From Capillidium heterosporum (lineage: Eukaryota > Entomophthoromycota > Entomophthoromycetes > Entomophthorales > Capillidiaceae): DNA of 64,000 bases. The notes under the pieces were generated by a model. That model ran no database searches and was not told the DNA's origin. It was given only the letters and a program-made list of their open reading frames with translations. The first letter of the stretch is position 1. Each line of letters starts with the position of its first letter. The stretch lies in the NCBI GenBank assembly GCA_016630905.1, contig WBMQ01000012.1:186001-250000 (forward strand). The letters run 5' to 3'. Shown in pieces: positions 1-12,368 of the stretch. A program made the position numbers and the translations under genes.

Positions 1-3000
1 AAATTTAAGCTGGCGCTCATCTTTTTAGTTCTATAAACAAAACTTAGGTTGGAAGGTAGCAGTTCTCTATTTATATACCATCTAGCTTGTGCACAGTTCT
101 ATTTCCCCTACAATACATTTCTCCCTTTATTCTAAAAAGCTTTATATAGAAGGTAATGTAAATCTAGCCTTTAATAGACCCATGCGCATCTCTACTACTA
201 ACAGCTGGATCAATAGATGTGCATGTCTACTTAAACTTTTACATTTCATTAAAAGCTAACTTGATGGGTATTTTGAGTTTATTGATGGTAGTTCCCCACT
301 GATATTTAAATTTCGCCGCTGCAAAGCTTTACTAGCTTATTAATTCGCAATATGAAGAATCGTTCAACTTCACTTCATGTATAGAGCAGCCACTTTTGTT
401 TACCACAATAAATTTGAAAACAATATTAAACTAGCAATACTCAAGTTTGTTGGCTTCAATTCCATTTTGCAGTTTCCATATGCTTTTAGTATATATTTTC
501 CCTAAAAAATATGAGTTCAGAGGCGTCAGTTTCATCTTGGGATTGAAAATATATACCAAGAATCTAGATCTTAAACTAAGGTTCAATTAGGAAGTTAAAG
601 ACCTTAATTTTATACCAAATTATTGATTTGGAGATATCTAGATATCCTCAAAATCCTTAGATGTAGATTCGCATCAGCTTAATGCAAAGGTAGTTTTAGA
701 CTTATATTAAACAATCAGTTTACCGTGAATGAGTAGCTTGTATATAACTTCACTTTTCTATAGGCAAGTTGGTTATTGTTATGTTTACAATTTAAACTAT
801 TTGTCTACTAGGCCTATGGATTCGAAAAGAGTATCTAAAATTGGTAAGGTAAAAGTAACAAATGTTGGAGGCAAAGAATGTTGACTTGCTGAAATAGAGT
901 CAATAGTGTAAGGAAATCTCCAGAGATTCTGGGCTAAGCTTGGGATAAGCCAACATAGTGATGACCATACCAGTAAAACTAAAGAAGCTCAAAGCCTTGT
1001 TTTGACAGTTGATACTTTAGTGGTAATCTGGACTCAGAAGTAATTCGTAAAGACGGAGGCTATAGTTGTGATGAGGCCAAGGAGTGCAGTAATATCTGTT
1101 GGAGTCGAGATCCAAAGCTCAAGTAATTCTCAATATAATATAATCGGTTCTAATTCTGATTATAAGCGATTCTGGTCTGATGTTAATTCTTTTGAATCTA
1201 AGCTAATCTTAATATAGCGTTAGCTGTAATCCTAATTTCAAGCTATTCCAAGCTATTGCGATTCTAATTCAATGCTCACAGGGAGTCAATACTAAAAGGA
1301 ATTGAAAGGTATGTGGTAGTTATAACACAAGGAGTTGAGATATTTATTATAAAATAGGTATTTGTCTGAAAGCTATACAGGCCAGGGAGGTTTATATAGG
1401 GGTAGGGGTAGAGGTAGGCGGCGGGATGGAGATACCGATAGCGAATGTATCATTAAGAAGACAGTTTGTGTTTATCATGCCTTGAAGATATGCCAAAATA
1501 ATACATTCATAAAGCATTGCAGCCCACAAAATAATCAGTATTCACTGGGGATCGATGAGTTGGTTCAGTTTGGAGGTTCTGCGTTTGTGTTAAGAATCCA
1601 CCTTTCTAGAGTTGATTCTTATGCAGCTGAAACCTAATCTATTACTGGATCGAAAAGGCTTTAGAACTAGCGTTTGGCCAGCTAGGAGGATTGTCCAGCT
1701 GATTCTCTAAAGAAACCTTCCGAGGCTTCGTTACAAATTCAAAGTTGCTTATACATTTGATAGCATACAAGTTTAAGGTAGCTATTACTTTATATATTTT
1801 CAAAACGATACTATTTATATAGTATGTATATACAGGTTTTTAATGATGTAAGCGTAGCATTGCCGAATGTAATCAAAGAAAAAACTAAATGTGGGCTAGT
1901 AAAACTCCTTATTTGAATAAACTGGGTAGCTTAATAGCTATATTTAAAAGTTTGTTGGAGTTATTGTAGGGGAACTCGACGTAGTTTATCAGATGGACCA
2001 TATTCTGCTTAGCATCCAAGAACAAGTCTCTGCCATATAAGACTTTGGCATCAACTTCCAAGATACTTACCTTAATTTCTAAGACGCTGCAATCGTCAAT
2101 TGTCATTCTAAATTTATTGTCAGGTATCTTGTAAACTCTATATCTGCAGTGATTGAGGTTAGTACAGTGCATGGGAAATCCTGCTTTATTTATGATATAA
2201 GCTTCACATAGGATGTAGCTATCGGTTTTGGATATATGAAGATGCGCTTTGAAATCGAATGAGTATATAGATAAAGAATTTTAAGTAACATGTGGTTTAG
2301 AATTTGGTAATGAAAATATGATCGTATGTTTATATATATATTTTTCTAGATTTAGAAGGATGGATATATATAGTAGCTTCGAAATCATACTTCAGTTGCT
2401 GTATAGTGCCGTACATGCATCGTTTCATAACTAAGCACTCATTTCCAAGTCTTCAAGTTCCTATTTTTGCTGGACCTCTTCTTTGTGGCAATATGTTTTC
2501 GTGAAATAGGTTGAAATTAAATACACATACATCCAAGATATAGTATGTTACAATTCTTATCATCTTTTACTGAAAATACATCGTATAATTACTTTACCTG
2601 CTTTGAACGCCAAGTTCGAAATGATTGTTGCTCAAATCTGGGCAAAATTGGTCAATGCCTGGGTTTATATCTATCCATTTTTATATATTGACTTTGCAAA
2701 GCTACAGTATATTTGGGTTTGTAGGAAAGAAGCCACTTATTTTACATTTAACATTTCAAAAAGTAGATTAATGTTGATTATGATTGCTAGATGGACCAAC
2801 TTTTTCAAATCAGAAAATATGCATTCGAAATTGGTTGGGATGCCTTACAAAGCACTACATTTTTTCTAAAATAGCAGTCCTCAACCTTGCAAATACAGTA
2901 TACTAATAAATATTGTTGCTGTACGTCCATAATATGGAAGAGTACTGGCTTAGGTCTTCAAATTATGTTATGCACTGATCCTTCTATCTTAGACATAAAG

Positions 3001-4600
3001 TTTGTAAACGTGGAAGTTGCAATTCTTTAGCAAAAGTTTAGAAGAATGCTCATTTTTAATTACTTTGCAGTTTAATATGTAGGCTTATATATGTAAAGTT
3101 TAAAGTCTAACATATCTGTAGCATGAGGTTTATATAATAGACCTTCCAATGAAAAGCGATGACAGAATAAATTTACTAGGATCCAATATAACTGATAAAT
3201 ATATCTAGAGATTATGATCGAATCCAAATAATAAGCTTGATGTTGGTTTTAGAAGCGGTTACAAACTATAGCTTCAGGTTACCACCCTGTTCAAATTTAT
3301 TGAATATCAAATTTTCAATAATTTAGTACTAACTTTTTGTAGCATCCATACTTTAAATATCTCCACTGACTTCTAATCCAACATGATATTCTCCAAACTA
3401 GGTAGATACTCCTTCAATTTATAGTGCCCCAGCATCATGAAGTAGTGGAGCTTCTTGATAAACTTTGGTGTTAGAGTTTTAACTGGGTTCAAGTATAGTG
3501 CCTTACTCCTGTTAGGGCTGATATTTGCAAAGATCTTGGAGATAAAGGTACCATTGAACATTTAAAAAACATAGGTTGAGCCAATCTTCTTTTTCTAAGC
3601 AGTTGTTAGTCTTTATACCTACATAATCGGGTAGATTGGTTAAACTGGTACTAATCCTTTTGGCATTTTAATTAAGCAAAGTTTTAGGAGCTCTTTACCC
3701 TTTTATATTTTGGCACATATATATTTGATTAGCTTGAATACAAACCTTTCAGATTTCTTAAGGTAAATTTGTGAATTTTCATTAGCTAGCAAATCTCCAA
3801 TGATATTGAGTTGACTATAGAGAGATGCTCTTTGTAATGTGGTATAGTTATTGAAGCTTTTATCTAGGTCAATGAATTAAAATTGAAATAGCTGTTATAG
3901 ATTTCATGAGGCAATAAAGAGCTTGTAAATCTGTTGGAAATGATATCTTTTTGTATGTGTACTGCTTTAATTAGCAATTTTATAATTGACTCGCTAAAAC
4001 TACACTTTAAATGGAACATAAATTGAAAACTACACAATACCATCAAAATGAATTATGCTATGTAGCCAAAGGGAGGCACATCGTCTCAGTAAGCAAAGTA
4101 CAAAAGGTATTAGATCAGCGGTCCTTGGTTTCGAGAATTAAGACTAAAAACTGAACGCCACTGACATAGATTCTAAAAGTAACCATGTTTATGAAAAACT
4201 ATACTTTACATCCACAATCAATTCGATGCTAAGGCAGTTAAGTTATAGAGAACTAGGCAGTGACAGCCCAAATAATATCCAACTCAATAGTTTTACTTAA
4301 AATTTCTTAAAAGTACCTACCACTATATAGCATATAATTCCGATATGAAGCATACTAATAAAATCCTAATATACAGGTAAATATCCGAGCCTAGCATGTT
4401 ACAGTCGAGCTTTTTGAATTTTATATAGCATAGCTTACACTAAAATCCAAATTTCTCGGAATCTAAAATAATTCCTTTTTATACACCCATCCATTCGGAA
4501 ATAAGATGAATGCGAAAAAATCGAAACAAGATTGTTTTACAAGCTCCTAAATCTTAGTATTTCCAAGTTAATATCTTGATCCTTTAATAATATGATCTAA
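1..4600. other. gene-poor AT-rich region with possible gene fragments
   Basis: No gene with a recognisable product is visible. Short open stretches occur on the minus strand at 2172-1909 (87 codons) and 3561-3373 (62 codons). Both start at an ATG and carry leucine/isoleucine-rich text, the second ending LPSLENIMLD, loosely like the leucine-rich part of the F-box-like family found intact at 50.8 kb. They may be remnants of such genes, but the similarity is too weak to name them. A stretch at about 1138-1275 reuses short words such as CTAATTCT and AAGCTA. The open frame at 1362-1637 lacks an ATG and looks like chance. Confidence 0.4.
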
Positions 4601-4606
4601 AAACAG

Positions 4607-4614
4607 TATAAATA
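4607..4614 (+). promoter_or_regulatory. TATA box of P450 gene 1
   Basis: TATAAATA lies 49 nt before the ATG at 4656. The same element sits 53 nt before P450 gene 2 (7188) and 50 nt before gene 3 (10481). Confidence 0.6.
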
Positions 4615-4655
4615 CCAAAGTAGATCCATAAATATAGCTTCAAAACGAAAACACA

Positions 4656-6158
4656 ATGCACCATTATATAATACCAATTACCTTATTACTCCTCTACCCA
4701 ATCTACAAGCTGTACCTCAGTTTTCAACCTCCCAAGAGCTTGGCTCACTTACCGACCGTATCCACGTTGGAATTTTTACTTTCCATAGTTCAAAATGAAT
4801 CCAACGCCGATCGTATGCGACGTATGTTCCCAAGTACGCTAGGTGGTAGTGGTCTTGGACTTATGTGGTTCGATGGTGAAATACAATTGCTAGTAACATC
4901 TCCCACCTTACTTTGCGAGATTTTCAACGATACGATCAGCTTCCACAAGGGCAAGCCAGGCGAAGTAAACATGTCCAAGCTGATGGGTGAATTTTTTGGA
5001 GAATCTAACATCGCACAGTCCGATGGTGAGATCTGGAAGAAGCATAGGAGGCTAGTCAACCCCGCTTTCAAGAAGTCTTGGTCTACCGATACATTTGGAT
5101 TATCTGCTTTAGACCTTATTGAGATATTTTCAGGACGAGGTGGAGAATCAATTGTAGTGAATGATCTTTTGCAGAAGTTGACTTTGGATGTCCTGGGGAA
5201 GGGTTTATTGAACATCGACTTCAAAGCTTTGAGGCAAGCTGAGGAGAATAGAATGCTGACTCTCTACAACAACGTCGCAAAGGGAATATTCGACCCAACT
5301 TACGCCATACTAAGTGATTTGGAAAACTGGGTTCCATCCCGAATTAGATTGGTTGAAGAATGCAGGCAATTACGTCAACTCTTCAAGGATATCATCAAGG
5401 AACGCCAACGGGAAATTGAATCTGGGATCAAAAAAGACGACATTCTATCCTTACTCGTCAAAGCTTTTTTGGAAGGTGAAGATGTTAGTGAGACCGATAT
5501 TGTCAATAATTTGGCTACCTTCTTCATAGCCGGTCACGATACCACAGCCCATACTTTAACATCCAATCTTTACTTCCTTGCAAAATACCCAAATATACAA
5601 GCCAAAGTACGAAACGAAGTTTTGGAGTTGATGGGAGATGCCAAAGATGTCATTCCAACGGTTGAGCAACAAAAGAACATGGTATACATGAATAAGTTTA
5701 TCAAAGAAAGCATGCGTCTCATTACGAACGTCGGTGTCCTTCCAAGGCTCTGCGTCAAGGATACTACCCTCTCCAACGGCCTTCAAGTTCCTGAAGGTAC
5801 AAAGGTTACGCTAATTCCCTGGGCAGCCCATCACGATGCAACGATATTCCCAGATCCTGACAAGTTCAGCCCAGAGCGGTTCGATGACCCATATGGTCAG
5901 CAATCTAATTTTTGGGCGCCTTTTGGCACTGGATCTCGCATGTGTAAGTTAGTTTATCATAAACACGGCTAATTTATTTCGTTAGGTCTCGGTATAAACT
6001 TTTCGTTGATAGAACAGCGGATTGTCATGGCTATGTTGCTACAGAAGTTCGATATCGAGCTGGGTCCCAAGTCGAGTGCTCAGGATAAACCTACCTTGAA
6101 TGTAGCGGGTCTCTATCACCCAGTTGACTTGGACTTGGTGTTCAAGTTGAGACAGTAA
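4656..6158 (+). CDS. cytochrome P450 (tandem copy 1, intact)
   Basis: Predicted 486-aa heme-thiolate monooxygenase, ER-anchored. Exons are 4656-5943 and 5986-6158. The 42-nt intron splits the Cys codon of the heme-binding loop (T|GT). Residues 4-20 form the hydrophobic membrane anchor. AGHDTTA of the oxygen-binding I helix is at 292-298, the ExxR motif is KESMR at 350-354, and the PERF-like segment is SPERFDDP. The heme loop reads FGTGSRMC followed by LG across the splice, with Cys430 the axial ligand. Length is normal for a P450. Substrate cannot be read from sequence. It heads a row of four close paralogues (4.6-13.9 kb), which points to local tandem duplication. A CYP family number would need database comparison. 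Confidence 0.93.
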
Positions 6159-7187
6159 CTCTTCTCGTTAGCAACCTTTCACTTTATTAAAGAGGTGTAT
6201 TTTCATATAATCAGTTTGTTTATAAGTTGTTATGATAAATTGATAGATATTAATTTATTAAGTTTATAAAATAAAAATTATGCTAGTTAATATGGCAAAG
6301 GTGAAATCACTAACCTATCACTCAACATCGTGACTGAACTAGTTTCAATCAGAGAATGTTGTCAACCTTTTTGAGTTGCGAGAAAAATGTGATATAATAC
6401 ATTTGCACTCTAAAAAAGGACGTGCTACTTCGTATATAAGGAAATCAAGTATATTATAATAGCGGAGTTAAACAAAACTAAAATGTGTTTTATAAGGAAC
6501 ATATATTATATTTTAGCAATAATAAGGTGCTATACCGTTTTTCAAATCAATGTAATACGAAATATCTATTATGTTATAAGAAATATTAGGAACAACATAA
6601 ACCCTAACACCATCCGATCCAATGGGATCTAAAGCTTAAATCTTATTAGCTAACTATTTTTGCTGCTATACATTAAACTTCTTACATGTGTCATAGCAGT
6701 ATATTCTCATGGTACAGTATTGAGGAATTTCACCACCATGCTAGCTCCAAAACTGACTTTTAGTTAAGCTTCTTAGTAACTAATCTCTGATCAGTTAAAG
6801 TCTATTGTCGTTTTCTTACCATAAACCTTTCACTATATCCCTATAGCTGATATAGACCGAACATTGCATAAGCTTGACTACTTTTTTTAAAAATAAAGCA
6901 AGTTCTGATACACTTAGGCTTACATTATATTTAAAGGTTTTGTATATTTGAATGCCCAATATGTGTAAAGATAGGTAATACCAAAACTTCCCATCTGGAA
7001 TAATAAAGTCTCCTTTCAAATCTAAAGGAAGCTATCGGAGCCAAGAGAAGTCACACTTTTACACGTATCCATCAGAGATAATGGATGGAAGCGAATTTCC
7101 TATAGCAAAATTGGGAAATGTATTAAAAGCTTGAAATACTTTCAACCTAATTCTCACGATCCCGTAAACTACCAGCCCAAAAAGCAG
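6159..7187. other. intergenic spacer between P450 copies 1 and 2
   Basis: No gene is seen. Parts of it (around 6570-6600 and 6980-7035) are recognisably similar to the spacer upstream of P450 copy 3 (around 9590-9620 and 10255-10300), so promoter-side DNA was duplicated together with the gene. Confidence 0.6.
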
Positions 7188-7195
7188 TATAAATA
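7188..7195 (+). promoter_or_regulatory. TATA box of P450 copy 2
   Basis: TATAAATA, 53 nt before the former ATG at 7241. It is preserved even though the gene downstream is broken. Confidence 0.5.
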
Positions 7196-7240
7196 TCTAT
7201 ATATCTATACCAATCTCATCTCTAAATCAAAACAACCACA

Positions 7241-8755
7241 ATGAACTATTTCGTAGCATTAATACTATCATTATTTACTTACTTAGTATACAAGTTATAT
7301 CTCAGTTTCCAAGTTCTAAAGAGCTTATCTCATTTGCCAATAACATCTACTTTGGAATTTCCATATTCCATCCTCAGCAAAGAATCCGACGCTGATCGTT
7401 CGAAACGTATATTTCCCAGCACTTTAGGTGGCAGTGGTTTAGGGATGATGTGGTTCAATGGAGACATGCGGCTTATGGTAACTTCACCAATTTTATTACG
7501 CGAGATCTACAACAACACATTCAATTTTCACAAAGGTAAAGATGGAGAATATAGCTTGTGCAAGTTGATGGAGAACTTCTTTGGTAGATCAAATAGCGTA
7601 CAATCGGATGGTGAAGTATGGAGGCAGCATAGAAGGTTTGTAAATAATGCTTTTAAACGGTCTTGGTCCACCAACATATTTGAATTGCCTACTAGGGATC
7701 TTATTGAGATACTTGGCGAGCAGAATGAAGAACCAGTAGTGATAAACGACCTAATGCAGAAGCTAACCTTGGACGTCTTAGGGAAGGGATTTTTGAACAT
7801 CAACTTTAACGCTTTGAAAAACACCAAGGACAGTAAATTACTAACTTTATATAGCAACGTAACTAAAGGGACTTTTGACCCAATCTATGTGATATTTAAC
7901 GCTCTAGAGAACTGGATTCCCTCTATAATTAAACTAATCGAGGAGTGTAAGCAGCTACGCCAACTCTTCAAGTACATAGTTAAAGAACGCTATTAAGAAA
8001 TCGAATCTGGAATTAAAAAGGACAACATTCTATCCTTGACCATCAAAGCCTCTTTAAAAGGAAAAAACGTCAGCGATGCTGACATTATCAACAATCTAAC
8101 GACCTTCTTCTTTGCTGGCCATGACACTACAGCCTACACCTTAACATATCATCTATACTTCCTTGCTAGATACCTTGGCATACAAAAAAGTGCATAATGA
8201 AGTTTTGGAGCTAATGGGAGATGTTACTGATGCAATTCCAACTATTGAGCAACAAAAAACATGATCTATATGAACAAGTTTATCAAAGAGAGTATGTGAC
8301 TCATTACAAACGTTAGTGTCCTTCCCAGGCTCTGCGTCAAGGATACTACCCTATCCAACGGTCTCAAAGTTCCTGAAGGTACAAAGATTACTTTACTCTC
8401 TTGAGCATCCCATCATGATGAGGTGATCTTTTCAAATCCCGATGAGTTCAATTCAGAACGATTCGATGACCTTCACAGTCAACAGTCCCATTTTTGGATG
8501 CCATTTGGAACTGGGTCCCGCATGTGTAAGTTACTTAATTTAACTATTTTGACCATATCAACCAACTTTCTTTTAAACTAGGCCTTGGTGTCAACTTTTC
8601 GCTGATCGAGCAGCGAGTTGTTCTGGCCATGCTGTTGCAGAAGTTTTTTTATCAAGCTGGGTCCTAGATCAGGTGTCTATGAGAAGCCTATACAGAATGT
8701 AGTTGGTCTCAATCATCCAGTTAACTTGGACTTAGTCCTCAAATTGAGACAATAA
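7241..8755 (+). pseudogene. cytochrome P450 pseudogene (tandem copy 2)
   Basis: Clearly homologous along its whole length to the flanking P450s. The first 251 codons are open, with the membrane anchor and normal N-terminal half. An in-frame TAA at 7994-7996 stands where copy 4 has a CAG glutamine codon. Downstream there are more lesions: a frameshift near 8185, TGA where an arginine codon of the ExxR motif is expected (near 8297), TGA where a tryptophan is expected (near 8402), and an extra T in a T-run near 8645. The heme-loop sequence, the 56-nt intron (8526-8581) and the terminal codons are still recognisable. The many independent hits show a dead gene rather than a sequencing slip. A short N-terminal product could still be translated, but it would lack the heme-binding half. 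Confidence 0.92.
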
Positions 8756-10480
8756 TTTCTCAGTGACAATTAACAATTTTATATTAAACGGATATATATT
8801 TTTAAACTTTTAATACCTTAACTCTTGTTACAAAGCAATAGCTATCAAATTTATCAAGCATATGAAGATGATTTTCAAGGGTCATTAATATGATGTTGTC
8901 AATTTATTACCCTCTTTCGTGATTGAAGAGCATGTCCCCATTTCGGAAAGGATAGTAGGCCCTTAAATTATTGAAAAGATATAGGATAATATATTTAGGT
9001 TTTAAAAAGGAGTATGTATCGCCCCGTCAATAAGGAACCTGGAGCTGTTATTGATGTGATGTTGAGGATAGCGATCAATTTTTGCTATAAGTATTGGATG
9101 TAAATACACTAACCAATCTATAAAGCATATTATACTTTCCAGTGCACATAGCATGCTTTGAGGATCGATTATTAAGTTGAAATGTGAGAACCAATTTCGA
9201 AACAGGATATTTTCAATACCGTAGGTTCATATACTTGATTTGAGCTCAATGGCAAGGAAATACAATCTGCCTCTACTTGCTATCGTTTAAAAAGGATGTG
9301 GATGGTATAAGCATATGTACTTATAGCAAGCTAAACTGAATAAAGTAAGCCATGCAAAGCTTTGTTGGTAATTATTTCAAGCTACAATCCATAAAATTAT
9401 ATTCAACTATGCTGGCTTGCTTTTATGAGTGTTATACCAATTCCTTTTGAATCGGCTTAAAATATTTTTCCAGCAGCGAAAAATTGTTGCTAGCTTTTAG
9501 CTTGATATCATATTTCAATCAAAGAGTTTAGGCATGTATTTGTAAAACCAATACCACAGACTATCACCAACCCAATATGAATTATTAATTATGTTATAGG
9601 AAATACTAGGAACGACATCAATTCAAATATACTCAATTCAATGCTGAGCATAACTCACATCTTTAGAGTCTCTTGATTCTTGATGACACGCAGCAGGTCT
9701 ATCCCATATTAAAAATATTATAAATGGCAATGGCGGGTTATGCCGGCTTGCGACTTTGGCTAGTAAATCGTTTCGGCAATTTAATAGCCAATAGATTCTG
9801 CTGTTTTATCTATTTATGGGTGAGCTATAATCGATCTATGACAACTTGCCATAATTCGGCAGAATTGGCTTTGGAATTTGATCTAGGCAATTGGGAAGTA
9901 GCTTGTTCGCAAAGGGGTTAGCCAAGAGTACCTGTCCCTCCATCTTAGAATTTCAACATGACTCATCTCGATCCTTATTATGAATTCTAAGATTAATGCA
10001 ATATTGATTTTAAAAATAGGTCTAAACAGTGATATTTTGGGTAAGGACACCTTCCTTACTTATTTTCAAGTACAAAGATTGTGCGATTCTGAATATTTGA
10101 GAGCTTTTATAAGTTCTTTTGCCATTAAGTATGCAATTTTACTATAAAGTAGGATTTCATCATCGTCAAAATTTTAAAGCATCACTAAAGCTTCAAGATC
10201 ATAAATCTTCATCAAGAAGCAAATAAGCAGTCCCAAAATAAGCAAATGGATTTTCTAAACCTGGAATAGTAAAGCTTCCATTAAATCTTTAGGAAACTAT
10301 CGGAGTACAAACAAGCATGTTCGAATACTTTATCCATCAGTATCCTTGAACAGATACGCGTCCGTTCGAACTAAAGTAATCAAGCACAAACTTTATAATA
10401 AAGTAGCCCGATGCATGACAACTTTAAAACATCAACAACCTAAATCTCACGATTCTTAAGTTATACGACCTACAAGATAG
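8756..10480. other. intergenic spacer between P450 copies 2 and 3
   Basis: About 1.7 kb of AT-rich DNA. A 65-codon open frame at 9724-9921 has no recognisable motif and is probably chance. The segments around 9590-9620 and 10255-10300 match the spacer upstream of copy 2 and mark the duplicated unit. Confidence 0.55.
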
Positions 10481-10488
10481 TATAAAAG
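10481..10488 (+). promoter_or_regulatory. TATA box of P450 copy 3 (decides the start codon)
   Basis: TATAAAAG ends immediately before an in-frame ATG at 10489. That ATG would lie within the expected pre-initiation zone, so the ATG 50 nt downstream of the TATA box (10531) is the likely start. It also matches the N-termini of the paralogues. Confidence 0.6.
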
Positions 10489-10530
10489 ATGGGAAAGTTA
10501 AATCAATCTAATCTACAAACCAAACTTACA

Positions 10531-12035
10531 ATGACTCCAATAGTACTGGCTATAGTCCTACTACTCCTCTATCCAATCTACAAGCTGTATATCAGCTTCC
10601 AAGTCCCCAAGAGCTTAGCTCACCTCCCAACAATTTCGACCTTGGAATTCCTGATCTCTTATATTAGCAAAGAATCCAACGCCGATCGTATGAAACGCAT
10701 GTTCCCCAGCACTTTAGGTGGCAGCGGTTTAGGTATGATGTGGATGGGTGGCGACATGCACTTGGTAGTAACTTCATCAACTTTACTACGCGAGATCTAT
10801 ACCAACACAACTAGCTTCCAAAAAGGTATACCTGATGAGTACAGTCCAACTAAGCTGATGGGTGAGTACTTTGGTAAATGCAACGTTTTGTTATCAGATG
10901 GTGCAACCTGGAAAAAGTACAGAAGTTTAGTCAACCCCGTTTTCAAGAGATCTTGGTCCACTGACATATTTGGAAAACCTGCTAAAGATTTAATTGAGGT
11001 GCTTGCAGAACAGAAGGAGAAACCGATAGTAGTTAACGGCATCCTACAAAAACTGACTATGGATATCATGGGTAAAGGGTTGTTGAACATTGATTTCAAA
11101 GCGTTGAAGAGTCCAGGAGAGAATCAGCTATTGGCTATCTACAACAAAGTAGTAGAAGGGATATTCGATCCAACCTATGTCATCTTCAAGGCTTTTGAGA
11201 ACTGGATTCCGGCTCGGGTACAACTAATCGAAGAATGCAAGAAGTTACGCCAGATCTTCACCGATGTCATCAAAGGACGCCAACAAGAACTCAAATTGGG
11301 GGCTGAAAAAGACGATCTTCTATCAACAGTTGTTAAGGCTGGGTTGGAAGATGAAAGTGTCAGTGAAGCTGACATCCTCAACAACGTAGCGACTTCCTTT
11401 TTCGCTGGCCACGATACTACAGCCCGCGCAATAACATCCCACCTCTACTTCTTGGCTAGACACCCTGATGTACAGAGAAAGGTACGTACCGAAGTTATGG
11501 AGCTTATGGGCGGTGCTACCGATGCCATTCCAACCCCTGAACAGGTAAAGGACATGGTCTATATGAACAAGTTTATCAAGGAGAGTCTGCGATCAATTAC
11601 GACCTTCGGCATCGTACTTAGACGTTGCGTCAAGGATACCGCCCTCTCTAACGGCCTGCAAGTTCCCGAAGGTACGAAGCTTGTTCTACTGCCTTGGGCT
11701 CCCCATCACGATGAAACGATTTTCCCTAAACCTTATGAATTCGATCCCGAACGTTTTGACGACCCTCATAGCCAGCAATCCAAGATGTGGGCCCCTTTCG
11801 GTAGCGGAACACGCATGTGTAAGTTATAGTGCTGTAAATACAACTAACTTTATTTTTTTGTTTAGGTCTTGGTATCAACTTTACGTTGATGGAACAGCGA
11901 GTTGTACTGGCCATGCTATTGCAGAAGTTTGATATCGAGCTTGGCCCAAAGTCAGGTGCTCGTAAGAGTCCTATTCAGAACGTAGCCGGCTTCAATAACC
12001 CAGTCAACTTGGATTTAGTGTTCAAGTTGAGATGA
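10531..12035 (+). CDS. cytochrome P450 (tandem copy 3, intact)
   Basis: Predicted 485-aa microsomal P450. Exons are 10531-11818 and 11866-12035, with a 47-nt intron containing ACTAAC, and the junction again inside the heme-ligand Cys codon. I chose ATG 10531 rather than the in-frame ATG at 10489: the longer form would add 14 residues before the membrane anchor, is not shared by paralogues, and begins directly after the TATA box. Motifs are a hydrophobic N-terminal anchor, AGHDTTA (I helix), KESLR (ExxR), DPERFDDP and FGSGTRMC followed by LG. It is more diverged from copies 1 and 4 than they are from each other around the substrate-recognition regions, so a different substrate is plausible but unproven. 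Confidence 0.92.
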
Positions 12036-12368
12036 TAGCTTCCTTATTCCCGTTTTAGTATTAAAGCTATGTATTTGTAAAATTTTATTAACATTGTCAA
12101 CTCGTAAATAGTGTATGAGTAAAGATATCGAACCATTATTATGAAGTGCAAACCCTATAAAATTAAAAAAATCATCGGGATATATATGGCACGATTTGTA
12201 AATATATCTACTGGGTTAAAATATGAAAGAGTCTTAGTAAAAGGCTTGTCAAATGACTTACAAAAGCTATTGTATTCAGTACAAAGTTTGATCATCCCTT
12301 GAATAGCATAGCCATAAATCAATACAAAAGAATTTTATTAATCTCATCTTCAATCCAAACCAGCCACA

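Noticed and set aside
1362-1637. 91-codon open frame with an Arg-Gly-rich beginning
   Set aside because: It has no ATG start and no homologous motif. The RG-rich text comes from a GGGGTAGA-type simple sequence.
9724-9921. 65-codon open frame in the P450 spacer
   Set aside because: Short, no motif, no TATA at the usual distance. Likely chance.
10489-10530. Upstream in-frame ATG of P450 copy 3
   Set aside because: It directly follows the TATA box and adds residues before the membrane anchor that the paralogues lack.
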